Positions 55,140 to 64,000 of a stretch of DNA of 64,000 nucleotides are shown piece by piece. This DNA comes from Hygrophila difformis (Eukaryota > Streptophyta > Magnoliopsida > Lamiales > Acanthaceae). Each line of letters starts with the position of its first letter. Within the stretch, counting starts at the first letter, position 1. The notes beneath the pieces are model-generated. The model was given only the letters and a program-made list of their open reading frames with translations, had not been told where the DNA came from and did no database searches. Position numbers and translations under genes: made by a program. The stretch lies in the NCBI GenBank assembly GCA_030278955.1, contig JAOANR010000008.1, forward strand, positions 37,642,148 to 37,706,147, given 5' to 3'.

Positions 55140-57748
55140 TGAAACTTTTGACGAGTTTCATTTTGCTACTGGGGGGGTGAAGAACCGTCTAAATACAATT
55201 TCCAGGTGTGGATTTATTAAATGAAAAGAGTTATGATGTAGGGAAGGGGTTTAAGGATATATTACGATTTCCCTTTTTATTACTCATGTAGGGTTCAAAC
55301 GGCGCTGTGGTCCTTCCAGCCATGATACTTCTGACAAATATCACGGTGCAACCGGGATGGACCTTCAGTCTGTCACCCTGAAAGTCCTTGGTATCTGCAC
55401 CATGATGCTTCTCTTAATTTCATGTCAAGAATATACCTGCCATGAAATTCTTGAACATCTTCCCACTGTATGAGTATTTTCCCAAAATGCTGTTTTTATT
55501 TACTCGTGTCAAGAAACTGTGTTCTCGAAAGCGCACGGGTCAAAAATTGCAGTAATTTATAGTAAGTACCGGATCGTTCACTGGAGGATGTGCGATGGAA
55601 GCAGGGCCCACGTCGTTTACTAAGATTTTCCATTCGGTTACTCGTTTCAAGTTTTGCAAGGTTTTCTAACAACTACTTGACATAAATTAAACCAGATCAT
55701 GAAAGCAGTAAAAATTATTCTACAAAGCATGGTAACTAGATCAAGGAAAGCAATTAAATCTATACTATGAAAGCAATATAAAATTATGCTACACTATCTA
55801 GAAAGCAAGTTTAAATATGACAGAAGGGACAGGGAGGAAATAATAATAAAAATTGGACAAGGTTCAGATGAAACACAATTAAACTTCCATTTTGTTATAC
55901 AGATCTTAGCTTGGGATAATCCTCTAGTTAGCTAACTCTCATGCTTTCTACACCATGTTCCCTTTAACAGACAGGTACTTATGGTGAGAATTTACATGCT
56001 CTTAAGACAACAATTTCTAAGATACCATAAACTCTTAACTCCCCTTGCAATGCCTTGCAAAAGTATGTTAATTATTTACGGTGGACGAGCAACACCTGTC
56101 AAATCATTAGTTGACATGCCAAGTACTGCTATCATTCCCCATGTCACACCCAAAGTTTCAAATCAAGCCCCAAACCATTCCATAACTCTCAAACCTTTTA
56201 ACAGATGGACAGCCCCTAATTCTTCCGAGTGACCTCTATGAAAGCATTTAAAGGAAAGCAGTAAAGAAAGCTGTAAAGAAAGCATTTAAATCTATCACTC
56301 GGAATTGTTAAAAACGTCTCTTTCCGTTAGTATAAAAGAGCCCCTGGTCTTGGTGACCAGATGCAGATCAAGAACCCCCGAGATATCAATAAGCCACAGG
56401 GCTTACAACATCTGGGTAGTTATGAGATACAAACTAAATGAAACAGATCCATAAATGAACCTATTCCGGATGTACTCACTCAAGACTCAATTTTAGACTT
56501 TGGCAGAAGAAGATAGTAGTCGAAGGAATACTCGACCCTACCTTAGAAATTCACCAAGGCCTATATGTTGTTCCTCTAGTATTATTTATCACATCTCATC
56601 TACACCCAAGTGGATGTTGACTTAATGCGATATCTAATATCAGATTTCCAACACACAGCAATTTTGAGAAGCAAATGAATATTTGAAAATCATTCCCTAG
56701 ACAGGTACTAAACTCTCAATTAAAACACAGATCCTTTCAGTCTAGATGAGACCTAATCGCTGACTCTGCTTCTAAGCTCTCGAAATCAATCCCCAGTGGA
56801 ATATGAATTAGTCATAACTGTTGAATTTATCCCTTACTCAGATCCGGATTTTATAAAGGAATTTTTGTTGGAAATTTATTATGCAACATCTGATTTAGAG
56901 CAAGACTTCTGTGTCCAAGGGGAAGGATCCCCAAAATAATAATAAGACCAGAACATCTACATAATAGTATCATGCATACAAGTATATGAAAAGGAAAATA
57001 AAATACCCCAAAATATATGGTGGGGTTAGACAGAATGCGATACACAAAGGTGGATTAGCCTGAGATGAGAAGAAATTGGCTAAAAAGAGTGCCAGAGATA
57101 GTTGGGGTTTTCCGGACTGCAAACATCTGCTGTCTGGTTCCCAATTTTCCCAGATGACTGATTTTAGACAGAAAGAATTCCAAACAACGGTGACCGCCGT
57201 CATTTAGTTTTCTTTTGTCTGTGAGTGGAAGAAGAACCCACATATTTCTTGCTGTAATATTTCTCAACTGATGTTGGTCGACATCAGTTGATACTATTGC
57301 AACTTGAATTCAGGTTGAGAAATTAAGATAAGGAGAATTAAAACTGTATCTGATTAGGAATTGGCTGAGTGACTAATCGAAACTCTTAGTGAAGAGAACG
57401 CTCGCCGAAGCTTCCACCAACCACTAATCAGATCATGCAAAATAACAGATAATGATTGACATACAGAAGACGGGTTAGTCGATATCCCTGTGAAGGGACC
57501 TTTCACCAACATTAATCTGTGCGTTTCTCATTATCCGTTCATACACACAATGAAAGAGAAAAAAAGTAAAAGTAAGAAAATATTTTTGGTATTGTGTGTG
57601 TGTTAAGCACACAATAAATGGACACTAATAGGTTGAAATGTGTAATGGATAAAGTTAGGTGAAATGGGCCTAGGCCCAATACACCCATGCAACTTACACA
57701 AATCATGAAAGAAAATGTTTTTGGAGTTTTCAAAATAAAAGAAAAGTT

Positions 57749-58212
57749 CAATTCGAATTATTAGGGTAATTCGAATTGAGAATGCATGAAGAATGAAGTA
57801 TAATCTTACCCAATTAATCCTTGCAAAGGAATGAGATATCATCTAATTCGAATTGTTGAGCAATTCGAATTAATTCGAATTGGACAACTCGAATTAATGA
57901 AGTCCTTTCCTTGCTCAAAATTGACTGAGGCATATACCTCAAAGGGGAAGGTGAATTCGAATTGTCCAGCAATTCGAATTAATTCGAATTGGACAATTCG
58001 AATTGGTAGGAGGTGAAAAATAAACTAAGGCATGAAGGGATGACAATGGATACAATGTGGTTTTCAAGCCAATTCGAATTGTTTAGCAATTCGAATTAAT
58101 TCGAATTGGATAATTCGAATTGGTTGAAAATCACATGGATGAAGTTTTTGGCTATGCACTTCGAATTTCTTAGGCAATTCGAGATAATTCGAATTGCCTC
58201 AATTCGAATTAC
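57749..58212 (-). repeat. AATTCGAATT array in R/U5 of the right Athila-2 LTR
   Basis: Copy of 30547-30998 with one additional GGACAATTCGAATT near 57990. Confidence 0.95.
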
Positions 58213-59083
58213 ATATTTTCAGACAGCAACAATTTTTGTTCTCACAAGTATGGGTTAGGTGAACACTGTACTGTAATGATGGGTTTAGATTTACTAAATC
58301 CCTCATCTCACATCAATGTCATTTCACAGCCACCCTAGTGAGATTTTCAAGAAATACACAAATACATATCCAGTGGGTATTGGCCAGATTCAAACCCTAT
58401 TTCTACAAACAAAAGATTCAAAGATCAAAGAGCCTAAAACATCTAGTTATCTAAGAACTGCATGAATAAACTAAGAACACTCAAGTTCTCTAAGGTAGCA
58501 TAAAATAAAAACAAGGCAGGAAAAAAATAAAGCATGGAAATAAATTTTAACAAACCTAAAGACATCTAAAATCTAGGAACACTTATTTGAAGCTCTAAGG
58601 CACTAAATCAAGCCAAAAACCCACCAAACATGCATTTATTAAGTTTGAATGTCAACTAGGACATAATAAATGTAACCTAGTTGAAACAAACAAACATACT
58701 AAGCATTTATTTCTAGGGAAATCATTAAAGAGTGCCATAATACATGAACAAAACCATTTCTGGAAATTTTCCTTGTATTGACACTTTGAAAGCAAAATAA
58801 AGAACCCAAAACCATCATTAGCTTGAAGGTAGGGTTTATTCTAACTAGAAAGCATGTAAAAATATGGAAAATGGCTACTCTAAGGGTTACACAAACTGCT
58901 TCTACACTAAACTAAGATCAAAGCATGTAAAGGTTACACTACTTGCAAGAAAAATAAACTAAACTAAACTAAACTAAACTACCTACCTAACCCTTAAGGG
59001 GTGTGGAACCTCCTGCTGTTCTTTTTGTCCCAAGCTGCTTTTTGGCTAAAATTCTTGATCTCTTATTCTGTTGTGGAAGGTCT

Positions 59084-59092
59084 GCTTTTATA
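59084..59092 (-). promoter_or_regulatory. Putative TATA box of Athila-2 genomic RNA promoter
   Basis: TATAAAAGC on the minus strand, about 75 bp downstream of the U3 array in the 5' LTR. The genomic RNA would start a few tens of bases to the left. Confidence 0.55.
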
Positions 59093-59168
59093 GACAATCT
59101 TCAAAACCCTAGGCCCACCAGTGTTGTGTCCATGCTCCACAGCTTCATTTGGATGAATTGTTGAGTGA

Positions 59169-59573
59169 AGTTCGAATTATCTCAACCAATTCGAATTAAT
59201 TCGAATTGTGAGATCTCTTCCTTGAGCTGGGATTTTGGCCTTCAGTTATCAATTCGAATTGTTGGGATAATTCGAATTGGTATTTTCTCGAATTGGATGA
59301 GGGTTTCTGCTTGGCTTCCTTGCACTTGTTGGCAATTCGAATTGTTTGTGCCAATTCGAATTAATTCGAACTTGGACAATTCGAATTGCATCTTCTTCTT
59401 GCCTTTGGGTTTCTTCTCTCTTCATTCCCTAATTCGAATTAATTCGAACTTGAACAATTCGAATTAGACTTCTGCATCCCTTCCAACACTTAACCAATTC
59501 TTTGCTCTCTTTTAGCAATTCGAATTGTTGTGCTATTCGAATTAATTCGAATTGCTCACAATTCGAACTATGC
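59169..59573 (-). repeat. AATTCGAATT array in U3 of the right Athila-2 LTR
   Basis: Copy of 31953-32356. Words include AATTCGAATTAATTCGAA and CAATTCGAATTG with variable spacers. Confidence 0.95.
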
Positions 59574-59900
59574 TTCAATACTTAACCAAATTTCAGTTGT
59601 GAGATTTTCAATCTTTTTCCCATCTTTTTGGTTTTTGTGGGCTTTTTATTCTTTTGCCCATCTTTTCATTCCTTTTTCTTTTCTTTTTGCTTTTTTCATG
59701 TTTTTGGATCTTTCTAACACAAATACAATTAAAATTGCATATTTTGTGTCTTTTTGTTACCGGCTCGATGTTTTTACAAACTCGCATTAATCTGTCAAAT
59801 TCAACTGCTTTCTTATTGAGATAAGATGGAATCACGATCAAAATGTCCGTCTCAGACACGGAAATGGATTGGAAATAATGGACAATTTTGGCCATTATCA

Positions 59901-59905
59901 AGTAC
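59901..59905 (+). repeat. Target-site duplication AGTAC, right of Athila-2
   Basis: Matches 27810-27814. Confidence 0.9.
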
Positions 59906-60333
59906 TTGTACAATAAAGTGGATATCGTGACTGGCATTCAGTGAAACCTAGCCCGAGAAGTCATTTGAGTAAATTGGGTTTGATTTCTCGAGTGCTTTTT
60001 CTTGAGCTTTATTTTTGCACTTCTAAATTGGGACAAATATCACTGTTCTTCGCTTGCGATATCTGTTTAAAACTGTGAACTTGATCCGATTGCAGTACAC
60101 ACCTACATATCTGTGCGTTCCTTGATTGAGTCGAACAGTTCATTTGACTCTTGAGCTGTGCGTACGAAATATCTGTGTGTACTTCTCTTGCATCTGATTG
60201 AACTATCTGAGCAGGCAACGAACTGAAGTGGTGTTGAGAACCAGGATTCGGTGCAAATTTGAGTGATCACTCTATATAATTCAGCACTTATTTTTCTGAC
60301 CTACCTTATATCTATATTATTTTTCTAAGCATC
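59906..60333 (+). other. Element C LTR end/leader, right part, with possible PBS
   Basis: It begins with the right copy of the 67-bp duplication. A candidate PBS, TGGTGTTGAGAACCAGG at 60229, starts like the complement of a tRNA-Leu 3' end (TGGTGT), but the remainder matches only partly. No tRNA-Met site is present. The region otherwise has no ORF of note. Confidence 0.35.
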
Positions 60334-62879
60334 ATGGCAGGAAACACAGAGCCAAATTTGACTGACATCATGGAGATGCTACGATCAATGAGCGAGAATA
60401 CTGTTAAAAGGGCTGATTTCGAAACCCTTAAACAAACTCTTGATGCTAATGTTTCAAATATTACTGCCGTAAATGAGCGCATTGATAATTTGAGCAATGA
60501 ATTTGCAGGGCGCATGAAATTACAAGATGAGGCCTTGGCACAACGATTGATGCAACGGGTTGAACGAAGGCTGGAAGATGCTTTCTATCATCCTTCCGCC
60601 TCCGGACAAAATGGAGCATCTGGGAGCAATAGCCATATCCAAGGAACTGGCATGGCTGATACAGAGGAGGCCATAGCCGAAAGGGAAGCGGAACAAGTCA
60701 CGATAGGGACGTTTGATCGTCGGCAAGGGCCCAGTGCTCGAAGAACACCACCTCCCATGGCTCCAATCCCTCGTCCTCCTGTCGCAGTCGAAGGGTTACG
60801 CATCAATGATCCCTTGGCCATGCCTCCACCACCTATGCAAAATCGGCACCAGAATGCGCCTGTAAGGGACCGTGATGATCACGATGACGTGGATGACAAT
60901 CTGCAGTGTATCAAATTCACCATCCCTACTTTCAGAGGGACTGGTGATCCGAATGAATTCCACGATTGGAGGAACACAATGGAAATGATCTACAACTGCC
61001 ACAACTACTCTGACTTCAAGAAGATCCAGTTGGCAGTTCAAGAATTCAAAGATTATGTCCAACTCTGGTGGCAAAAGTTCACAATTGATCATCACAATGC
61101 CGGACAACCCCAAGTCACCGACTGGGAATATTTTTTACAACTCATGGAGAGAAGATTCGTGCCTCCTACCTACAAGCCAGATATGTACATGAAGGTGATC
61201 AGTCTGAAGCAGGAATCAAAGACTGTTGAAGAATACTACCGCGAAATGGAAATGCTCATGATGCAAGCACAGTTCAATGAAGATCCGTTGATCACCCTGA
61301 CCAGATTCGCGAAAGGTTTGAGACCCGAAATCTTCGAAGAAATGGACATGAGAGGGTATGTGAATATCACTGATCTGGTGAGAAAAGCCGCAAAGTTTGA
61401 GGCCCAACTCAAAAGGAGAACCCACCGGACTTCTACAGGTTACAACCCAAACAAGCCATGGTTAATCCGACCACCCGAGAGGACAGAGAAACCCAAAATT
61501 CTCCATCCAACACCGTCGCCGGTTCGTGACGAGGGAGGTTACAGGCCTAAAAGGTTTGAACTGGGTAAAAATTTCAGGGAATACCACCGGGAAGATCGGA
61601 ACCGGAATCCGGGCCGAGATCAACATCCACCCGCCAAAGACAAAAGAGAAATCACTTTTTGGAAATGCGGCAAGAAAGGCCATTATGCAAATGAATGCAA
61701 TAATCCAAGACGAGTGGCTATACTCAATACAGGCGAGGATGAAAGACCTGTGATCGAGGTTGAACCAGGAGTATTCAAAGTTGTTGATTCTGAGGACGAG
61801 GATGACTATGACGAAGATCCAAGGCGCTATCAAATTGATGAACCAGTCAATCCAGAAATCAATGAGGACAATGAGGAAGATGTGAATCTGCTGGTAGCCA
61901 TGCAGGTACTAAACGCTGACAGAGAGCCAGAAATCTCACCCAACGAACAAAGGGAAAATCTCTTCCATTGTCGTTGCACCATTCAGGGCAATAATGCCAC
62001 TGTCATTATTGATAACGGGAGCTGCACTAATATTGTTAGTTTGTATACTGTGCGCAGATTGCAGCTACCAACAGAGGAGCATTCCAGTCCCTACTTACTA
62101 CACTGGATGAACAACAGTGGCAAGACCAAGGTCTCCCAACAGGCATGGGTCCCTATCACGAAGGGCACCTACTCGGAAAGAGTATTATGTGATGTCGTTC
62201 CTATGAACGCTTGTCACGTTTTGCTTGGAAGACCGTGGCTTTATGATAAGGACGCCACTTACCGAGGAAAATCTAATGTTTTATATTTTAAACATGGACA
62301 AAAGGAATATCTGTTTAAACCCTTATCTGTGAAAGCTGTCAGGTTGGACCAGGAGAAGTTGAAAAATAAAGTAGCTCAAGCGGAAGCTGACAACAAGGCA
62401 AAAGAAAGAGGAAAAGCCAAAATAGGTGAAGATTCATCAAACTTGGATCAATGTCTGATATTGACCAAAACAGCATTTCAGCAAGCAGCAAAAGAACCTG
62501 ATTTCTCAGGTCACTGTTTTCTTGCATTAATTAAACCTGATGAATCTCTCAATAGAACTGTCCATACTGCACCTGATTTGCCTTTGGAATTTTCCAGAAT
62601 GCTCGACAAAAATCAGGATATCTTTCCGGAAGAAGTGCCAGCTGGCTTACCACCACTCCGAGGTGTGGAACATCGTATGGACTTTGTACCCGGAGCTTCG
62701 ATCCCCAATAGACCTGCGTACCGCATGAATCCCAAAGAAACAAAGGAAATTCAGCGGCAAGTACAAGCACTGCTCGAAAAAGGTTGGGTTCGAGAAAGTT
62801 TGTCTCCGTGTGCTGTTCCAGTCTTACTTGTTCCGAAGAAGAATGGCGAATGGCGTATGTGTGTTGACTGTCGGGCAGT
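60334..62879 (+). pseudogene. Element C gag-pol (CRM/Reina-like chromovirus), truncated in RT
   Basis: The ATG at 60334 (MAGNTEPNLTDIM) opens about 848 element codons. They hold an N-terminal coiled coil, the gag core (KFTIPTFRGTGDPNEFHDW, LWWQKF, KTVEEYYREMEML), a zinc knuckle, an acidic linker, a retropepsin site IIDNGSCTNIVS near 62010, and the RT N-terminus typical of CRM/Reina chromoviruses (PPLRGVEHRMDFVPGASIPN, ESLSPCAVPVLL, WRMCVDCRA). At 62880 an Athila-type LTR interrupts RT, and the frame then runs a few codons into the LTR. The zinc knuckle has Phe (codon 61657-61659) where the first Cys is expected (FWKCGKKGHYANEC), so it is probably non-functional. The rest of the element is outside the window. 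Confidence 0.85.
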
Positions 62880-64000
62880 TGAAACTTTTGACAGATTTCC
62901 CACACGAGTATTTTTTTAAGAAAGTAGAATATAATAATTAATCCCGGTCTTGATTTTATTTAATGAAAATCGATTTATGAAGGCGGAGTTGGGATTAGGG
63001 ATATATTTATAGGTTGTCACGTTTTTATTTACTCGTGTTAAGAAACTGTGCCCGCGAAAGCGCACGGAGTCAAAAATTGCAGTATTTATAGTAAGTACCG
63101 GATCGTTCACTGGAGGATGTGCGATAGAAGCAGGGCCCACATTGTTTTATAAGATTTTCCACTCAGTTACTCGATTCAAGTTTGTGTTTGATTATCAACT
63201 ACTTGACAGAATTTAAACTAAGCTATGAAAGCAGTAAAATAAAGCAAAGCAAATAAAATATTCTAGAAAGCGAATTAAATTTAATCTAAGAAAGCAATAA
63301 AATTATTCTAAGAAAGCGGTTAAAATTATTCTAAGAAAGCAAATTTAAAATGAGACAGAAGGGACATGAAGAAAATAATAAAAATTGGACAAGATTCAGA
63401 TGAGTCACAATTAAACTTCCATTTTAATTACACAGATCTTTGTTTGGGATAATCCATCAATTAGCTAACTCTCATGTTTTATATATTGTGTTCCCTTTAA
63501 CAGACAGGTACTTGCGGTAAGAATTTACATGCTCTTAAGAAATCATAATCTAAGATACCACAGACTCATAACTCCCCTCACAGGCCTTGCAAAGTTACAT
63601 TATTTATCTGTGGTGGACAAGCAACACCTGACAAATCATTTATTGAGATGCCAAGTACTCCCATCATTCCCCCGGTCACACCCAAAGATTCTAATTAAGC
63701 CCTGAACTATCCTTTAACTCTCAGTCCTAGTAGCAGTTAGAAGATCTAGTGACACATTTGAGTGACCTCTATGAAAGTGATTAAAAGAAAGCGATTAAAG
63801 AAAGCAGTAAAGAAAGCATTTAAAATCCTATCGCTCTGAAGTTTCAAAAGCTCCGTACTGGTAGTAAAAGAAAGCCCCCAGTCAGGATGACCGGACGTGG
63901 ATCAAGAATTCCCCGATCTCGGTGAACCGCTCGCAGTGTTCACTTCCTTTCGGGTGGTTATGAGATACAAACTAATGAAACGAACTAATAGATTAGTTCT
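62880..64000 (-). repeat. LTR-D: end of a second Athila-type LTR (partial, runs off right edge)
   Basis: It begins TGAAACTTTTGACAGATTTC, like the terminus of the Athila-2 LTR, and aligns with it from ACTCGTGTTAAGAAACTGTG (about 63032) onward with many differences. The left neighbour is element C RT, not a PBS, so this is the outer end of a 3' LTR in minus orientation, or a solo LTR. A target duplication would be GCAGT (62875-62879) but cannot be verified. It lacks the extra U5 units of Athila-2. No gene is seen in it. Confidence 0.8.

Larger units (their letters stand above)
27815..59900 (-). mobile_element. Athila-2: giant Athila element carrying an F-box gene, with nested Tekay-2
   Basis: It spans 32.1 kb including Tekay-2, so about 20.9 kb on its own. 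Minus-strand order: 5' LTR (55018-59900), tRNA-Asp primer sites, gag, protease, RT, RNase H, integrase (to 48882), a fossil PPT and U3-like segment, a two-exon F-box gene, the true PPT (32684-32698), and 3' LTR (27815-32683). The AGTAC duplication and matching LTRs show that everything between arrived as one unit, except Tekay-2. RT boxes ([26 protein letters not shown]) are of Athila type. Gag-pol has two nonsense codons and one frameshift. Confidence 0.9.
55018..59900 (-). repeat. 5' LTR of Athila-2 (4883 bp)
   Basis: It contains one 122-bp unit with a PBS copy and a 4761-bp core. Core features match the 3' LTR: R/U5 palindrome array 57749-58212, TATAAAAGC at 59084-59092 (minus strand), U3 array 59169-59573, terminus CCATTATCA. 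A (TAAAC)n microsatellite lies at about 58955-58980. The inner boundary could be set at 54896 or 55140 depending on which PBS is taken. Confidence 0.88.

Overview
This window is a stretch of nuclear plant DNA, almost certainly from a flowering plant and probably a eudicot. It is made nearly entirely of nested LTR retrotransposons plus one broken endogenous pararetrovirus (Caulimoviridae). The evidence is plant Ty3/gypsy lineages (Athila, Tekay/Del chromovirus, CRM/Reina-like chromovirus), plant primer-binding sites (tRNA-Asp and initiator tRNA-Met complements), long AT-rich LTRs and a caulimovirid with a translational-transactivator-like gene. I see no free-standing host gene. The only host-like gene, a two-exon F-box gene, lies inside an Athila element.

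Layout from left to right. (1) 1-6714: the 5' part of a minus-strand Athila element (Athila-1): LTR 4597-6714, tRNA-Asp PBS, and a gag-pol frame open from about 4465 to the window edge. (2) 6715-about 24240: a minus-strand caulimovirid with the order tRNA-Met PBS, coiled-coil (VAP-like) ORF, coat protein, movement protein, protease, RT/RNase H, TAV. This order resembles the cavemovirus/solendovirus type. It is full of stops and frameshifts. (3) 12738-23925: a complete plus-strand Tekay chromovirus (Tekay-1) inserted into the viral coiled-coil ORF; both LTRs are 2598 bp and the target duplication is ATAAT. (4) 24240-25315: decayed sequence with a possible gag remnant. (5) 25316-27814, continuing at 59906-62879: a plus-strand CRM/Reina-like chromovirus (element C), split by Athila-2. 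(6) 27815-59900: a very large minus-strand Athila (Athila-2), target duplication AGTAC, LTRs about 4.87 kb, gag-pol at 48882-54748. Downstream of integrase it carries an extra U3-like promoter segment and the F-box gene. (7) 32859-44017: a second complete Tekay copy (Tekay-2, minus strand, 2603-bp LTRs, target duplication AATGG) inside the 3' region of Athila-2. (8) 62880-64000: the end of a further Athila-type LTR that interrupts the RT of element C.

Order of events from the nesting: the pararetrovirus and element C are the hosts. Athila-1 and Tekay-1 entered the pararetrovirus, Athila-2 entered element C, Tekay-2 entered Athila-2, and the LTR-D element entered the RT of element C. The three complete LTR pairs each differ at only about half a percent of sites by eye, so those insertions look recent and close in time.

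The most unusual structures are: an Athila retrotransposon carrying an intron-containing F-box gene behind a diverged copy of its own type of U3 promoter; dense arrays of palindromic 'words' just upstream of the putative TATA box (and about 0.9-1 kb downstream in two LTRs), with a different word in different lineages; an Athila LTR whose U5 end has apparently grown by swallowing primer-binding sites; and fossil polypurine-tract/LTR-start junctions in both Tekay copies and in Athila-2, which suggest LTR replacement by recombination.
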